Source: Gemmatimonadota bacterium (lineage in GTDB: Bacteria > Gemmatimonadota > Gemmatimonadetes > Gemmatimonadales > GWC2-71-9). Taken from it: a stretch of DNA of 64,000 bases. The stretch lies in assembly GCA_025358055.1 (NCBI GenBank), contig JANYKV010000095.1, positions 1 through 64,000 on the forward strand, written 5' to 3'. The position numbers were made by a program, and so were the translations under genes. The notes under the pieces are model-generated. The model saw only the letters and a program-made list of their open reading frames with translations. It was not told the DNA's origin and did not search any database. Below, in pieces: positions 1-7,785 of this stretch (position 1 is its first letter; each line of letters opens with the position of its first letter).

Positions 1-560
1 GATGGGGCGCTTTGTTGGTGCGCCTCCACCATCCATAACCACTTGTCAGTGCCGCGCGAAATCTCGGTGAGGATATCCGCGGTATCGGCATCGTTCAACT
101 CATTCGCTTCCTCGATTCCCACCCGTACGGTTCTCCCGAACTGGCCTAGGACGTCGGACAGGGCGGCGACATGCTCTTCCCCGGAGCCGAGAGTCAAGGG
201 GAAGTCCAGTAGCGTGGTGCGTTGCGCGACGATGCGAGCCGTTCCCTCCGCGATCCCGCCTAGCTGCACTATCCGCTCGGCCAGCAGGTCGGCATAGGCT
301 TCGACGTCGGTGTTGACGGCGTCGAAGAGCTGATGGAGCGCGATGAAGTTGGACCCCTTGACGTTCCAGTGGGCCTGCTTGCACTGCGTCTTCAAGTCGA
401 TGCAATCAGCCAGCCGCTGATTCAAGAGGTCCGCGATCTCTCGCCGGGTGGCTTCGGGCAGATCGTTCTTGGTGGGATAGAGGCGATCCGCCGTCGGACG
501 AACCCGCTCGCGCGAGTCAGGCGCCCGGTGTTGGGGGGCGCGGTTTGTCTGCTTGGCCAT
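1..560 (-). CDS. dps: Dps-family ferritin-like DNA protection protein, 3' end cut by window edge
   Basis: Reading leftward from ATG at 560, 186 codons are open to the edge without a stop, so the C-terminus lies just outside. The protein carries the Dps signatures QAHWNVKG, FIALHQLFD and YADLLAERIVQLGG. The ferroxidase ligands known in the family (two His, then D, D and E) are all present in HWN, LHQLFD and ADLLAE. Dps forms a hollow dodecamer that oxidises ferrous iron with peroxide and shields DNA in starvation. AAGGA five bases before 560 decides this start over an in-frame ATG at 575. It is transcribed alone, with about 280 bp of non-coding DNA upstream. Family assignment is firm; only the exact end is unknown. 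Confidence 0.93.
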   Translation of the reverse strand, partial: MAKQTNRAPQHRAPDSRERVRPTADRLYPTKNDLPEATRREIADLLNQRLADCIDLKTQCKQAHWNVKGSNFIALHQLFDAVNTDVEAYADLLAERIVQLGGIAEGTARIVAQRTTLLDFPLTLGSGEEHVAALSDVLGQFGRTVRVGIEEANELNDADTADILTEISRGTDKWLWMVEAHQQSAP

Positions 561-583
561 GAAATCCTTCGCCATAGAATGAT

Positions 584-600
584 TCGGAGCAACGCTCCGA
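584..600 (-). promoter_or_regulatory. Hairpin in the dps leader
   Basis: TCGGAGC and GCTCCGA form a perfect 7-bp inverted repeat around a 3-base loop, 24-40 bases upstream of the dps ATG. It could be an mRNA leader hairpin or an operator half. Function is inferred from position only. Confidence 0.35.
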
Positions 601-721
601 TTGAAAAGCTAGCCTTGAAAGCTGCGGTGGCAATGCTCGTGCGGCAGCGGACTTTTTCCCACAATTGAAATCCGGGAGGCTGAAACGCGCTAACGTCGAG
701 CCTTGCGGCAATTGGCGCCGC

Positions 722-742
722 ATTGCATAATCTAGATGCAAT
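722..742. promoter_or_regulatory. ATTGCAT-N7-ATGCAAT inverted repeat, possible operator
   Basis: A 7-7-7 inverted repeat lies in the otherwise non-coding stretch between dps and the DUF190 gene, about 160 bp upstream of dps. It is AT-rich in a GC-rich setting, as regulator sites often are. No regulator can be named; a Fur/PerR-type protein is only a guess from the link to dps. The rest of 601-839 shows no gene. Confidence 0.3.
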
Positions 743-839
743 ACTCCATGCGCGTTTTGTCGCGAAATCGAGGGCGCGAACAATCTGACTCGCCCCGATT
801 AATTGTGTCCATACAGTTAGTTCGGTAGTGCTCCGTCAT

Positions 840-1184
840 TCAGGTTTCGGGGCGATAGACGATAACGTTCACCTTTTCGAGAGTGATGAGGCCTCCACCG
901 ATCATCGTGTCGAGCTCCGGCAAGATGGCATCGATATTTTCAGTGGTCTCCACGCATTCGATCACGATGGGCAAGTCGAGCGAGAGCCGAAGCACCTTGT
1001 CGGTGTGAAGTCGGGCCGTGGCGCCAAACCCGGTGATGCCACGAAATACCGTAGCGCCGGCATAGTGCCGTTCCCGAATCAGCTCGACGATGGCCTCATA
1101 CAGTGGGCGACCACGGTGCTTGTCGCGCTCGCCTATGTGGATCCTCATCAACACGCGTTCGCCGCGCAATCCATGTGTTTCCAT
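840..1184 (-). CDS. DUF190 family (PII-like) protein
   Basis: This 114-residue protein begins METHGLRGERVLMRIHIGERD and contains YEAIVELIRERHYAGATVFRGITGFG, split here as the RERHYAGATVFRGITGFG core typical of DUF190. DUF190 proteins adopt a PII-like ferredoxin fold and are very often encoded next to fluoride channels; their biochemical role is not settled. The start at 1184 is supported by GAAAGGAG eight bases upstream; a longer reading back to 1235 lacks such a site and would run into the crcB end. It is the last gene of the leftward PAP2-PAP2-crcB-DUF190 operon. Confidence 0.85.
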   Translation of the reverse strand: METHGLRGERVLMRIHIGERDKHRGRPLYEAIVELIRERHYAGATVFRGITGFGATARLHTDKVLRLSLDLPIVIECVETTENIDAILPELDTMIGGGLITLEKVNVIVYRPET

Positions 1185-1215
1185 CGCTAGGGCTCCTTTC
1201 GCGTGGTCGGTCCGC

Positions 1216-1581
1216 TCACCGGCGCGCCAACGCAAATCCGAGGAACATCCCCGTGACCGCCAAGACCACGCTGGTGCTCACATACAGGGTGGCCCGCAGC
1301 CAGTCGCCATCTTCCAGTAGCTTGGCGGTTTCGTAACTGAAGGTGGAGAACGTGGTGTAGCCTCCGCACAAACCGATGGCCAAAAACGCGCGCGCCTCCG
1401 GCGTGACTGCCGGCGTCTGCAGGGCATATCGCATGATGACGCCGAGGAGCATTGAGCCGGTGACATTGATGACTAGGGTTCCGAGGGGAAACGAAGAGCC
1501 GGACCAGCGCTGAATGACGTCGCCTAGCAGAAACCGTGCGACGCCGCCGACGGCGCTGCCGAGAGCAACCCACCAGATCAT
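1216..1581 (-). CDS. crcB: Fluoride-specific ion channel CrcB/FluC
   Basis: A 121-residue, four-helix membrane protein with the conserved GTLVINVTGS and CGGYTTFSTFSYE motifs of Fluc channels, which export fluoride as dual-topology dimers in the inner membrane. The ATG at 1581 follows AGGAG by nine bases, so the 95-residue upstream extension in this frame is not used. It starts 11 bases after the PAP2 stop and is followed 31 bases later by DUF190, the usual partner. No fluoride riboswitch was recognisable upstream of the operon. Length matches the family. Confidence 0.93.
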   Translation of the reverse strand: MIWWVALGSAVGGVARFLLGDVIQRWSGSSFPLGTLVINVTGSMLLGVIMRYALQTPAVTPEARAFLAIGLCGGYTTFSTFSYETAKLLEDGDWLRATLYVSTSVVLAVTGMFLGFALARR

Positions 1582-1592
1582 CGCACCGACTC

Positions 1593-2246
1593 CTAGACCA
1601 GAGTTTTCGCCTGCTGCATCTGACGTTCGCGGTACCACAGGCAGAGAGTCGCCCAGCCGGTTCCGCCGAAGAGACCTGCGATGACATCGGTAGGGAAATG
1701 GACACCAAGATAGACTCGGGAAACAGCGATCGAGGTCACCAGCAGCACAGCCGCCCCGATCAGGGCAATCCGAAGGGGAGCCGAATGGCCGCGACTGAGG
1801 AGCAGGGCCGCGAAACCGAACACGAGGACGGCGAGCATCGCATGCCCCGATGGAAACGAGTACCAACCGCCGGCGTCGAGTTTAGGAATCACGTCCGGGC
1901 GAGCCCTTCGAAAGGAGAGTTTGAGCAGGGTCTGGAAGGCCCAACCGCTGAGGCTGGCTCCGACATAGAAGAGTGAAGAAGATCTTCCCGTCTTCCACCA
2001 GAGGATCCCGCCGAAGAGCAAGGCGATGGGGATGGCGATCTCGCCGGCTCCGATTTGGCTAGCGCGCAACATCCAGGGAGTAAGCAATCCTGTTCGATGT
2101 CTTTCGGCGAACACGAGTAGCGTGGTGTCGACGCCGTCCGTGAGGTGGGTGACCACACCGACTCCGATCACCGCGAAAGCCAAGAACGAAAGCAACGTCA
2201 CCCACCGCGCGCTGGTTCCTGGCCGCACTGGCTGGTCCGTGGGCAT
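1593..2246 (-). CDS. PAP2-superfamily membrane phosphatase
   Basis: 217 residues with about five to six hydrophobic helices and the three PAP2 acid phosphatase motifs: KLSFRRARPD (KX6RP), FPSGHAML (PSGH) and SRVYLGVHFPTDV (SRX5HX3D). Such enzymes dephosphorylate lipid phosphates, undecaprenyl pyrophosphate or phosphatidylglycerophosphate on the outer face of the inner membrane; the substrate cannot be told from sequence. Its ATG overlaps the stop of the upstream PAP2 gene (TGATG), implying translational coupling. Linkage to crcB is notable because fluoride inhibits phosphoryl-transfer enzymes, but a functional link is inference. Confidence 0.88.
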   Translation of the reverse strand: MPTDQPVRPGTSARWVTLLSFLAFAVIGVGVVTHLTDGVDTTLLVFAERHRTGLLTPWMLRASQIGAGEIAIPIALLFGGILWWKTGRSSSLFYVGASLSGWAFQTLLKLSFRRARPDVIPKLDAGGWYSFPSGHAMLAVLVFGFAALLLSRGHSAPLRIALIGAAVLLVTSIAVSRVYLGVHFPTDVIAGLFGGTGWATLCLWYRERQMQQAKTLV

Positions 2247-3010
2247 CAGAAGGAAATCGACAAACCGAAAGCGTAAGGACTGGCGACAACCGATGTATGG
2301 CTCCCTCGGCTGCCCTGGCGTCGTTCAACCCACCGGCTGGCGATGTGCCCGATTGCGGCGCCGAGGATGGCATCGGAAATCCAGTGCTTGTCGTCATTGA
2401 TGCGGGCGAATGGAGTGAGGCATGCAGCCCCATAGAGCAAAAGGTCACTCCACAGTTTGTCCCCGGTTTCCGCGGCGAGAGTAGAGGCCACACTAAAGGC
2501 GACCGTCGAATGACCTGATGGGAACGAGACGTTTCCCGAGAATGGGCGGAACCTGCCGGGGTCAGCTCCGTCATCGGGTCGAGTACGCCCGGTCACCAGC
2601 TTGAGGGTTTGGGTAGCGCCGCCTGCGATTGCCATGGATTCGAGTGTGTGCCAGGCCGCGGTAGACCAGGCCGGCTTGTGCGCCAGCCGGCCGATCAACC
2701 ACAACGCCCCGATCGGAGGGCCCACATACAGCGGATTCCCAAAGGCATTTCCGAAATCGACGATGGCACCCGAGGCTCGGTGGCTCTGCACATGTTCGCG
2801 CAACGGCCGGTCGATGGCAAAGGCACCTACCATAATCAGACCCAATCCCAGTGCTTCGGTCGTCGAAACCAAGGGGCGATGTTGGGAAGTTGAATCCACG
2901 CGCGAAGTCGGAGATTGTGCTATAAGTCCGGAGTCCAGCGAGAGAGCGCCGAGAAGGCTCAGTGCGATCGAGCGCATGTATCGAGGTCGGACCACAGTCC
3001 CGCCTTTCAT
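2246..3010 (-). CDS. Secreted PAP2-superfamily phosphatase
   Basis: About 250 residues with an N-terminal signal peptide (MRSIALSLLGALSLDSG then LIAQ) and PAP2 motifs KLVTGRTRP, FPSGHS and ARINDDKHWISD. It has fewer membrane segments than its downstream neighbour and a long soluble C-terminus, so it likely acts in the periplasm or at the outer face of the membrane. The start is uncertain: ATG 3010, GTG 2995 (AAAGG seven bases upstream) and ATG 2977 are all in frame and only the last two place the signal peptide near the N-terminus. It is first in the operon, and a direct repeat at 3044-3061 sits just upstream. Confidence 0.85.
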   Translation of the reverse strand: MKGGTVVRPRYMRSIALSLLGALSLDSGLIAQSPTSRVDSTSQHRPLVSTTEALGLGLIMVGAFAIDRPLREHVQSHRASGAIVDFGNAFGNPLYVGPPIGALWLIGRLAHKPAWSTAAWHTLESMAIAGGATQTLKLVTGRTRPDDGADPGRFRPFSGNVSFPSGHSTVAFSVASTLAAETGDKLWSDLLLYGAACLTPFARINDDKHWISDAILGAAIGHIASRWVERRQGSRGSHTSVVASPYAFGLSISF

Positions 3011-3043
3011 TATGGAGGAATATTACGGGACCACGGCTCCCCT

Positions 3044-3061
3044 GTCATCTTGGCGTCATCT
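3044..3061. promoter_or_regulatory. GTCATCT-N4-GTCATCT direct repeat, candidate OmpR-type regulator site
   Basis: Two identical heptamers start 11 bp apart, the helical spacing at which OmpR/PhoB-family dimers bind tandem half-sites. The repeat lies between the leftward PAP2 operon and the rightward PepSY relic/two-component genes, so it could serve either side. Binding by the regulator at 3390 is inference. Confidence 0.4.
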
Positions 3062-3128
3062 CTCCGGCCTAGAGTTCAAGAGTAGAAAACCGACGGATGG
3101 CGCCCTGTGTTCTTTGGGAGCGTGTCTC

Positions 3129-3380
3129 ATGCGGGTAAGTTTTCGGTTCTCGGTCCTGGTACCTTGCTGTTGCCGGGGCTGGTTGCGCCGGCCCAACGAC
3201 AAGCTGCCCACCGCAAGATGAACACAGCCCAAGGCGGTGGCCCGGAAGCGTGGAATTAAAGAGGTGAACGTCGATGCGAAGACAAAAATGGTCCTCGAAG
3301 TTGAGCACCGGGATGCCGCTTCTGGGGCTAGGGACAAGGCCGCGGACTCAACCAAGGCATCCGGCAAGCAGCCTTCCTAA
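3129..3380 (+). pseudogene. Decayed PepSY-domain secreted protein
   Basis: GGGAG precedes ATG 3129, which opens a signal-peptide-like MRVSFRFSVLV; the continuation LLLPGLVAPAQRQAAHRK is in another frame. A third frame, open from 3237 to TAA 3378-3380, reads KEVNVDAKTKMVLEVEHRD, which matches the end of a PepSY domain (VDA-T-G-K-V-L). The central part of the domain is missing. This looks like an old gene broken by at least two frameshifts and an internal deletion. PepSY proteins commonly precede OmpR-type two-component genes, which is the context here. Confidence 0.6.
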
Positions 3381-3389
3381 TCCTAGACA

Positions 3390-4079
3390 ATGCGAATTCT
3401 GGTCGTAGAGGATGAGCCCGAGGTGGCCGGTCTTTTGGTGCGGGCACTTCGGGAGGCGGCCTGGGCACCGGACGTCGTTTCCACGGGCGCCAAAGCGCTC
3501 GAGGAGCTGGCGGTGCATCCCTATGATCTTGTCGTGCTGGATGTCGGGCTCCCCGACATAGATGGATTCCAGGTTTGCCGAGAATTTCGCCGGCGTGGTG
3601 GGCGCACCCCGATCCTGCTGCTGACGGCGCGAAACGGACTCGAAGATCGGGTGACCGGACTCGATGCCGGAGCTGACGACTACCTTCCGAAACCGTTCGC
3701 GGTTGAGGAACTCATGGCGCGGCTTCGTGCCATCGCCCGACGGCCGTCCTCCGTCCTCGATGTGCGGCTCACTTTCGCGGATCTTACCATCGACACTGCG
3801 GCGCGCCAGGCGCATCGTGCCGGCCGGCCGATCCGGCTCACGGCCCGCGAATATGGGCTGCTGGAATACCTGCTGCGGAATCCGCGCCGGGTGTTGACGC
3901 GGGAAAACATTCTGGATCATGTGTGGGATGATAATTTCAACCCCATCGGCAATGTGGTGGACGTCCTTGTGGGACGGGTCCGTCGCAAAATCGATCGGGA
4001 GGGCTTGGTGCCGCTGATTCACACGATGCGGGGCATGGGATACGCGCTCACCGATCGAGTGGCGAGTCATGGCGATTAG
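3390..4079 (+). CDS. OmpR/PhoB-family response regulator
   Basis: 229 residues: receiver domain (about 1-115) with acidic pair in VVEDEPE, phospho-acceptor Asp in LVVLDVGLPD and Lys in YLPKPF, then a winged-helix DNA-binding domain (about 130-222) ending RRKIDREG-IHTMRGMGYAL. It overlaps the histidine kinase gene by 11 bases, so the two are translated together. The kinase and regulator precede an RND efflux operon, which they probably control. The upstream SD is weak. Confidence 0.93.
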   Translation: MRILVVEDEPEVAGLLVRALREAAWAPDVVSTGAKALEELAVHPYDLVVLDVGLPDIDGFQVCREFRRRGGRTPILLLTARNGLEDRVTGLDAGADDYLPKPFAVEELMARLRAIARRPSSVLDVRLTFADLTIDTAARQAHRAGRPIRLTAREYGLLEYLLRNPRRVLTRENILDHVWDDNFNPIGNVVDVLVGRVRRKIDREGLVPLIHTMRGMGYALTDRVASHGD

Positions 4080-5472
4080 CCGCCTTCGATTGCGCATCAC
4101 GTTGTGGTTTGCCCTCGCGTTCGTCGTCGGCGTGCTAGCACTCGAACTGGTCGCATACGGCGTGGTGCGACATCAAGCGGACACCCGCCTTACGCAACGG
4201 CTCGAGACCGAAGCCCGGGGGCTCCTCACGGCGGTGCACCGAGAGCTAGCCGACTCCGGTCGGGGGAACCTCATCAAAGCGGTCAAGGAAGCGTTGGCTG
4301 AGTGGCCGGGTGACGAGGTGGCCCTGGCGGTCTTCGGCCCGAATCAGCGGCGGCTCGGCGAGCTCGGGCCCGAGGCGATTCTCCGCGTCATGCCCCAAGG
4401 ACCGGACGTGACCAGCTCCTCGGTGCTGCAAGGATCCGATTCGAGCACCCGATTCCACTTCTACGGCGTGCGCGATTCCGCACTGCCTGCGCTCGTGGTC
4501 GTTGCCGGAGCCTCCACCGCGGCCCTTCGCGCCGAGGGCGACCGGTTCGCTTCGTGGCTCGAGGTCACCGGGCCTCTGGCGATCCTGCTCGCGGTTGTAG
4601 GTGGCTATATCCTCTCGCGCCAAGCGCTCGCGCCTATGGGCGCGCTAAGCGACGCCGTCAGCACCATCCGGCCCGAAGATCTGGAGCGGCGCTTGCCGGT
4701 CCACTCGCCGCCGGATGAGTTGGACTACTTGGCCGGGCAGTTCAATTCCTTGATGGAACGGGTGCGCCGAGGTCAGCTCCAAAACCGGCAGTTTCTCTCC
4801 GCGGCCGCGCACCAATTGCGGACGCCGCTGACGGTGATCGTGGGAGAAAGCGGTCTCCGCCTCGATCGACCTCGATCGGAGGAGGAGCAGTTGGCGTCCT
4901 TACGCCGGATTCAGGTAGCCGCCCACCAGATGGTGCGCCGGGTTGATGAGTTGCTGTTGCTGGCCCGGGCCGAGGCGGGGGAGGCGATCGAGGTCGCGCG
5001 ACCCGTGGACTTGGATGAGGTCGCGTTCGAAGCGGTGGATCTGATGCGAGGTAGAGCTCACGCTCTCGGGCGCAGTCTCGAACTTGGAGAGTTTCAACCG
5101 GTCACCATCCGCGGGAACGGAGACCTACTCCGGGAGGCGATTCTCGAAATCATCGAGAACGCGTTGCGGCACGGTAGGGGCCCCAGTCCGGTTCGCCTCG
5201 AAGTCCAAGCTGTCGGCGACCTCGGGGTCCTCGAGGTGACCAGCGGTGGACCCCCCTTCGCGGCAAAGCCGCTCGGCGAGGACGGCTGGTCGGATCAATC
5301 CTCCGGACTCGGGTTGCTGATCCTCCGCCGGATCGCCCAACTCCATCATGGCGAGCTCCGGATTCGCCGACGCGAAGATCTGAACTCGGTTGCCTTGCTG
5401 TTCCACAGGATGATCGCCGATGGGGCGCCTGCTGCGGATCGGCCGGAAGCCCTTTCGGAGCACGCGCGATGA
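4069..5472 (+). CDS. Membrane sensor histidine kinase
   Basis: 467 residues. A first transmembrane helix (about 8-31), a periplasmic sensor region of about 130 residues, a second helix (about 163-185), HAMP, a HisKA domain with phospho-acceptor His in AAAHQLRTPLT, and an HATPase domain with NALRHG (N box) and SSGLGLLILRRIA (G2 box). Partner of the regulator it overlaps. The sensor region has no recognisable motif, so the signal is unknown; the downstream pump suggests a toxic compound or envelope stress. A short 67-bp gap separates it from the TolC gene. Confidence 0.92.
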   Translation: MAISRLRLRITLWFALAFVVGVLALELVAYGVVRHQADTRLTQRLETEARGLLTAVHRELADSGRGNLIKAVKEALAEWPGDEVALAVFGPNQRRLGELGPEAILRVMPQGPDVTSSSVLQGSDSSTRFHFYGVRDSALPALVVVAGASTAALRAEGDRFASWLEVTGPLAILLAVVGGYILSRQALAPMGALSDAVSTIRPEDLERRLPVHSPPDELDYLAGQFNSLMERVRRGQLQNRQFLSAAAHQLRTPLTVIVGESGLRLDRPRSEEEQLASLRRIQVAAHQMVRRVDELLLLARAEAGEAIEVARPVDLDEVAFEAVDLMRGRAHALGRSLELGEFQPVTIRGNGDLLREAILEIIENALRHGRGPSPVRLEVQAVGDLGVLEVTSGGPPFAAKPLGEDGWSDQSSGLGLLILRRIAQLHHGELRIRRREDLNSVALLFHRMIADGAPAADRPEALSEHAR

Positions 5473-5539
5473 TCGCACGAGGCCCGACAGTATATTGCGC
5501 CGTCCCCCGTGAGGCCCGCGAACCCTGGAACCGTCTCGT

Positions 5540-6730
5540 ATGATCACTTTGTTCGTTCTGGCGGTACTCGGGCAAGGTCCGCCGCCGGATTCTCTGACGC
5601 TTGCTTCCGCGTTAGCGCATGCCTTTCGAGCGCGCGGCCAAGTGCGCGTGGCAGCAGCGAATGTGGCGGAAGCCCGAGCGGGGCACCGACTCGCTGGCGA
5701 GGTTCCCAACCCTTCGGTCGGCTTCAGCAAGTCGGGCGACGCACCACGGCAACATTTCACCTTCGATCAGTCTCTCTCATGGTTGATGACGCGCGGCGCT
5801 CTGCGGAGCGCTGCTTCGGCCACCATCGATCGAGCACTCCGCGACTCGGCCGTCACGGTCGCCACCGTCGCGCAAGAGGTCAGAATCGCATTCTATTCCG
5901 CGGTGGCGTCCGAAGAAGGGCTCCGATTGGTGCGGGAGCAGGTGGCGATTGCCGACTCTGTGAGTCACATCGCCCGGCGCCGCTATGATGCAGGCGACAT
6001 CTCGCTATTCGAGGTTGAACAAATCGGACAGGAGGCCCGACGCGCGCAGCAGCTCCTATCGGAGGCAGGCGAGCAGGCCCAAGTCGCCGCGTATCGTCTT
6101 GCCCGCGCCATCGGCTGGAGCGGCGTCTTGCGCGGGTCCTTGGTCGGGCGCCTCGACGATGAGGTCGACTCCGTGCCGGAACAGTGGCAGAGTGAGACGG
6201 CCGACGCACTGCCGCTGGTGGGAAGCGCCGTCGCCGATTCCGTCGCGGCCGCTCAGGAATTGCAATTCGCTCGGCGCGCCCGGATCCCGATCCCGAGTTT
6301 CGAAGCGGGGACGAACTGGGACGATCCGAGTGACCCCGGCCGCACGTTCTCGGTCATCGGCTTCACGATTCCGTTTCCGATCTGGCAACAAGGCGGTGGC
6401 AGTGTCGCAGAAGCTCGGGCGCGCGCGGAACGCGCCGCGGCCCTGGCGAGCGAGGTGCGCCTCGACGTAAGGCGTCAAGTCGCCGAGGCGGAAATTCGGC
6501 TGCTCGAGGCCCGACGCCGGGCTCGGTTCGCGCGAGACTCTCTGCTGCCGGGCGCTCGGCACCTCCGGGAACTCGCGGTGGAAGCCTATCGCGCGGGACA
6601 AACCGGCATCTTGCCCGTCCTCGATGCATTGCGGGGTGAGCGCGAGGTAGCCCTCGGGGCCCTTCAGGAGCTCGTGTCCTTTCAGTCAGCGGTGGCGACC
6701 TGGCGCGCACTCCTCGGGAGGGTTTCATGA
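5540..6730 (+). CDS. TolC-family outer membrane efflux protein
   Basis: 396 residues with a short N-terminal hydrophobic export segment and two long coiled-coil repeats rich in Ala, Arg and Glu, the outer membrane factor layout (LTLASALAHAF, EVPNPSVGFS, YRAGQTGILPVLDALR). It is the exit duct of a tripartite pump. Slightly short for the family (usually 420-480). No strong SD precedes ATG 5540. The stop overlaps the adaptor gene start by four bases (ATGA), showing an operon with the next two genes. Confidence 0.9.
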   Translation: MITLFVLAVLGQGPPPDSLTLASALAHAFRARGQVRVAAANVAEARAGHRLAGEVPNPSVGFSKSGDAPRQHFTFDQSLSWLMTRGALRSAASATIDRALRDSAVTVATVAQEVRIAFYSAVASEEGLRLVREQVAIADSVSHIARRRYDAGDISLFEVEQIGQEARRAQQLLSEAGEQAQVAAYRLARAIGWSGVLRGSLVGRLDDEVDSVPEQWQSETADALPLVGSAVADSVAAAQELQFARRARIPIPSFEAGTNWDDPSDPGRTFSVIGFTIPFPIWQQGGGSVAEARARAERAAALASEVRLDVRRQVAEAEIRLLEARRRARFARDSLLPGARHLRELAVEAYRAGQTGILPVLDALRGEREVALGALQELVSFQSAVATWRALLGRVS

Positions 6731-7785
6731 AGACTCGATTGCGCTGGACCGCGCTCGTGGTCCTCCTCGTCCTGTCCTGCAAATCGGGAGGTCAGGATGA
6801 AGGCGAGGATGCGACCGTCGCCCCGCGAGTTCCGGTTGGATTCGCCATGGTCGCCGAGGACACAATCACGGATCAGCTGCAAGTCGTCGGCCGGTTGGTG
6901 CCGATCCCCGGTGGGTCGGCACTCTTGAGCACACCTGCGGCCGGGATTGTGAAAGCCGTGCATGTCCAGGTTGGTGCTTCGGTCATGCCAGGCCAGTTGC
7001 TCGTCGAACTCGACGTGCCGGAGCTGGCCGCGACTGCTCGGCAACTCACGAGCGCGGCCGAGGTCGCCGAGCGCGACGCGAAGCGGCAACAGGATCTGCT
7101 GGCGCAGGGGATCACCTCCCGGCGCGAAGCCGATGAAAAAGCTGCGGGAGCCACCAGCGCCCGCTCCGCCGCGGACGCCGCGGTAAAGCTGTTGGCGCGC
7201 GCCGAAGTGCGGAGCCCGCTCCGGGGTGGCGTGCAACGCGTGATCGCTCGCGCGGGCGAGCGAGTGGACGCTGGGGCCCCGCTGGTCGAGGTGATCGATG
7301 GGCGGACCCTCGATCTCGTCGCGGCGGTGCCGGGTGCTGATTTGGGCCGTCTAAAAAGAGAACAATCCGCGGTGGTCCGCGATGAGACCGCTGGGGCATC
7401 GCTTACGGGTCACGTCGTCGCGATCGCGCCCGGGGTCGACTCCATCACGAATGCGGGTCAGGTGGTCATCCGAGTGCCCAATTCCGAGGGGCGCATGCAT
7501 GCGGGCGGCGGAGCCACGGCAATCCTCCGGATCGGGCAACGGAGCCACGCCCTTCTAGTGCCCGACTCCGCGATTGTGGTGGTCGGCGACTCACTCGCAG
7601 TCTTCGTCATCGGCGTCGACTCCGTTGCCCACGCCCGTACAGTGTCGGTCGGGGTTCGCCACGGCGGACGATCCGAAGTGCACGGGTCGCTCAAACCGGG
7701 TGACCGAGTCGTCACGACCGGGGCCTATGGACTCACCGACGGAATGCGCGTCGTGCCGACCAACTCGGACCAACCCAAAGAATGA
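6727..7785 (+). CDS. RND efflux periplasmic adaptor lipoprotein (HlyD/MFP family)
   Basis: 352 residues with a lipoprotein signal (VVLLVLSC, Cys about residue 18), a barrel-sandwich hybrid domain (AAGIVKAVHVQVGASV and RSPLRGGVQRV), a short alpha-hairpin and a C-terminal membrane-proximal domain ending GAYGLTDGMRVV. It bridges the TolC duct and the inner-membrane pump. Both ends overlap neighbouring genes by four bases. The alpha-hairpin is short, as in adaptors where the TolC partner reaches deep into the periplasm. Confidence 0.9.
   Translation: MKTRLRWTALVVLLVLSCKSGGQDEGEDATVAPRVPVGFAMVAEDTITDQLQVVGRLVPIPGGSALLSTPAAGIVKAVHVQVGASVMPGQLLVELDVPELAATARQLTSAAEVAERDAKRQQDLLAQGITSRREADEKAAGATSARSAADAAVKLLARAEVRSPLRGGVQRVIARAGERVDAGAPLVEVIDGRTLDLVAAVPGADLGRLKREQSAVVRDETAGASLTGHVVAIAPGVDSITNAGQVVIRVPNSEGRMHAGGGATAILRIGQRSHALLVPDSAIVVVGDSLAVFVIGVDSVAHARTVSVGVRHGGRSEVHGSLKPGDRVVTTGAYGLTDGMRVVPTNSDQPKE

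Noticed and set aside
3011-3128. Fluoride riboswitch upstream of the PAP2-crcB operon
   Set aside because: The conserved crcB-motif pseudoknot sequences could not be found on the minus strand.
3348-4100. A 250-codon minus-strand frame opposite the response regulator
   Set aside because: The plus-strand protein has all receiver and winged-helix motifs; the antisense product has none.
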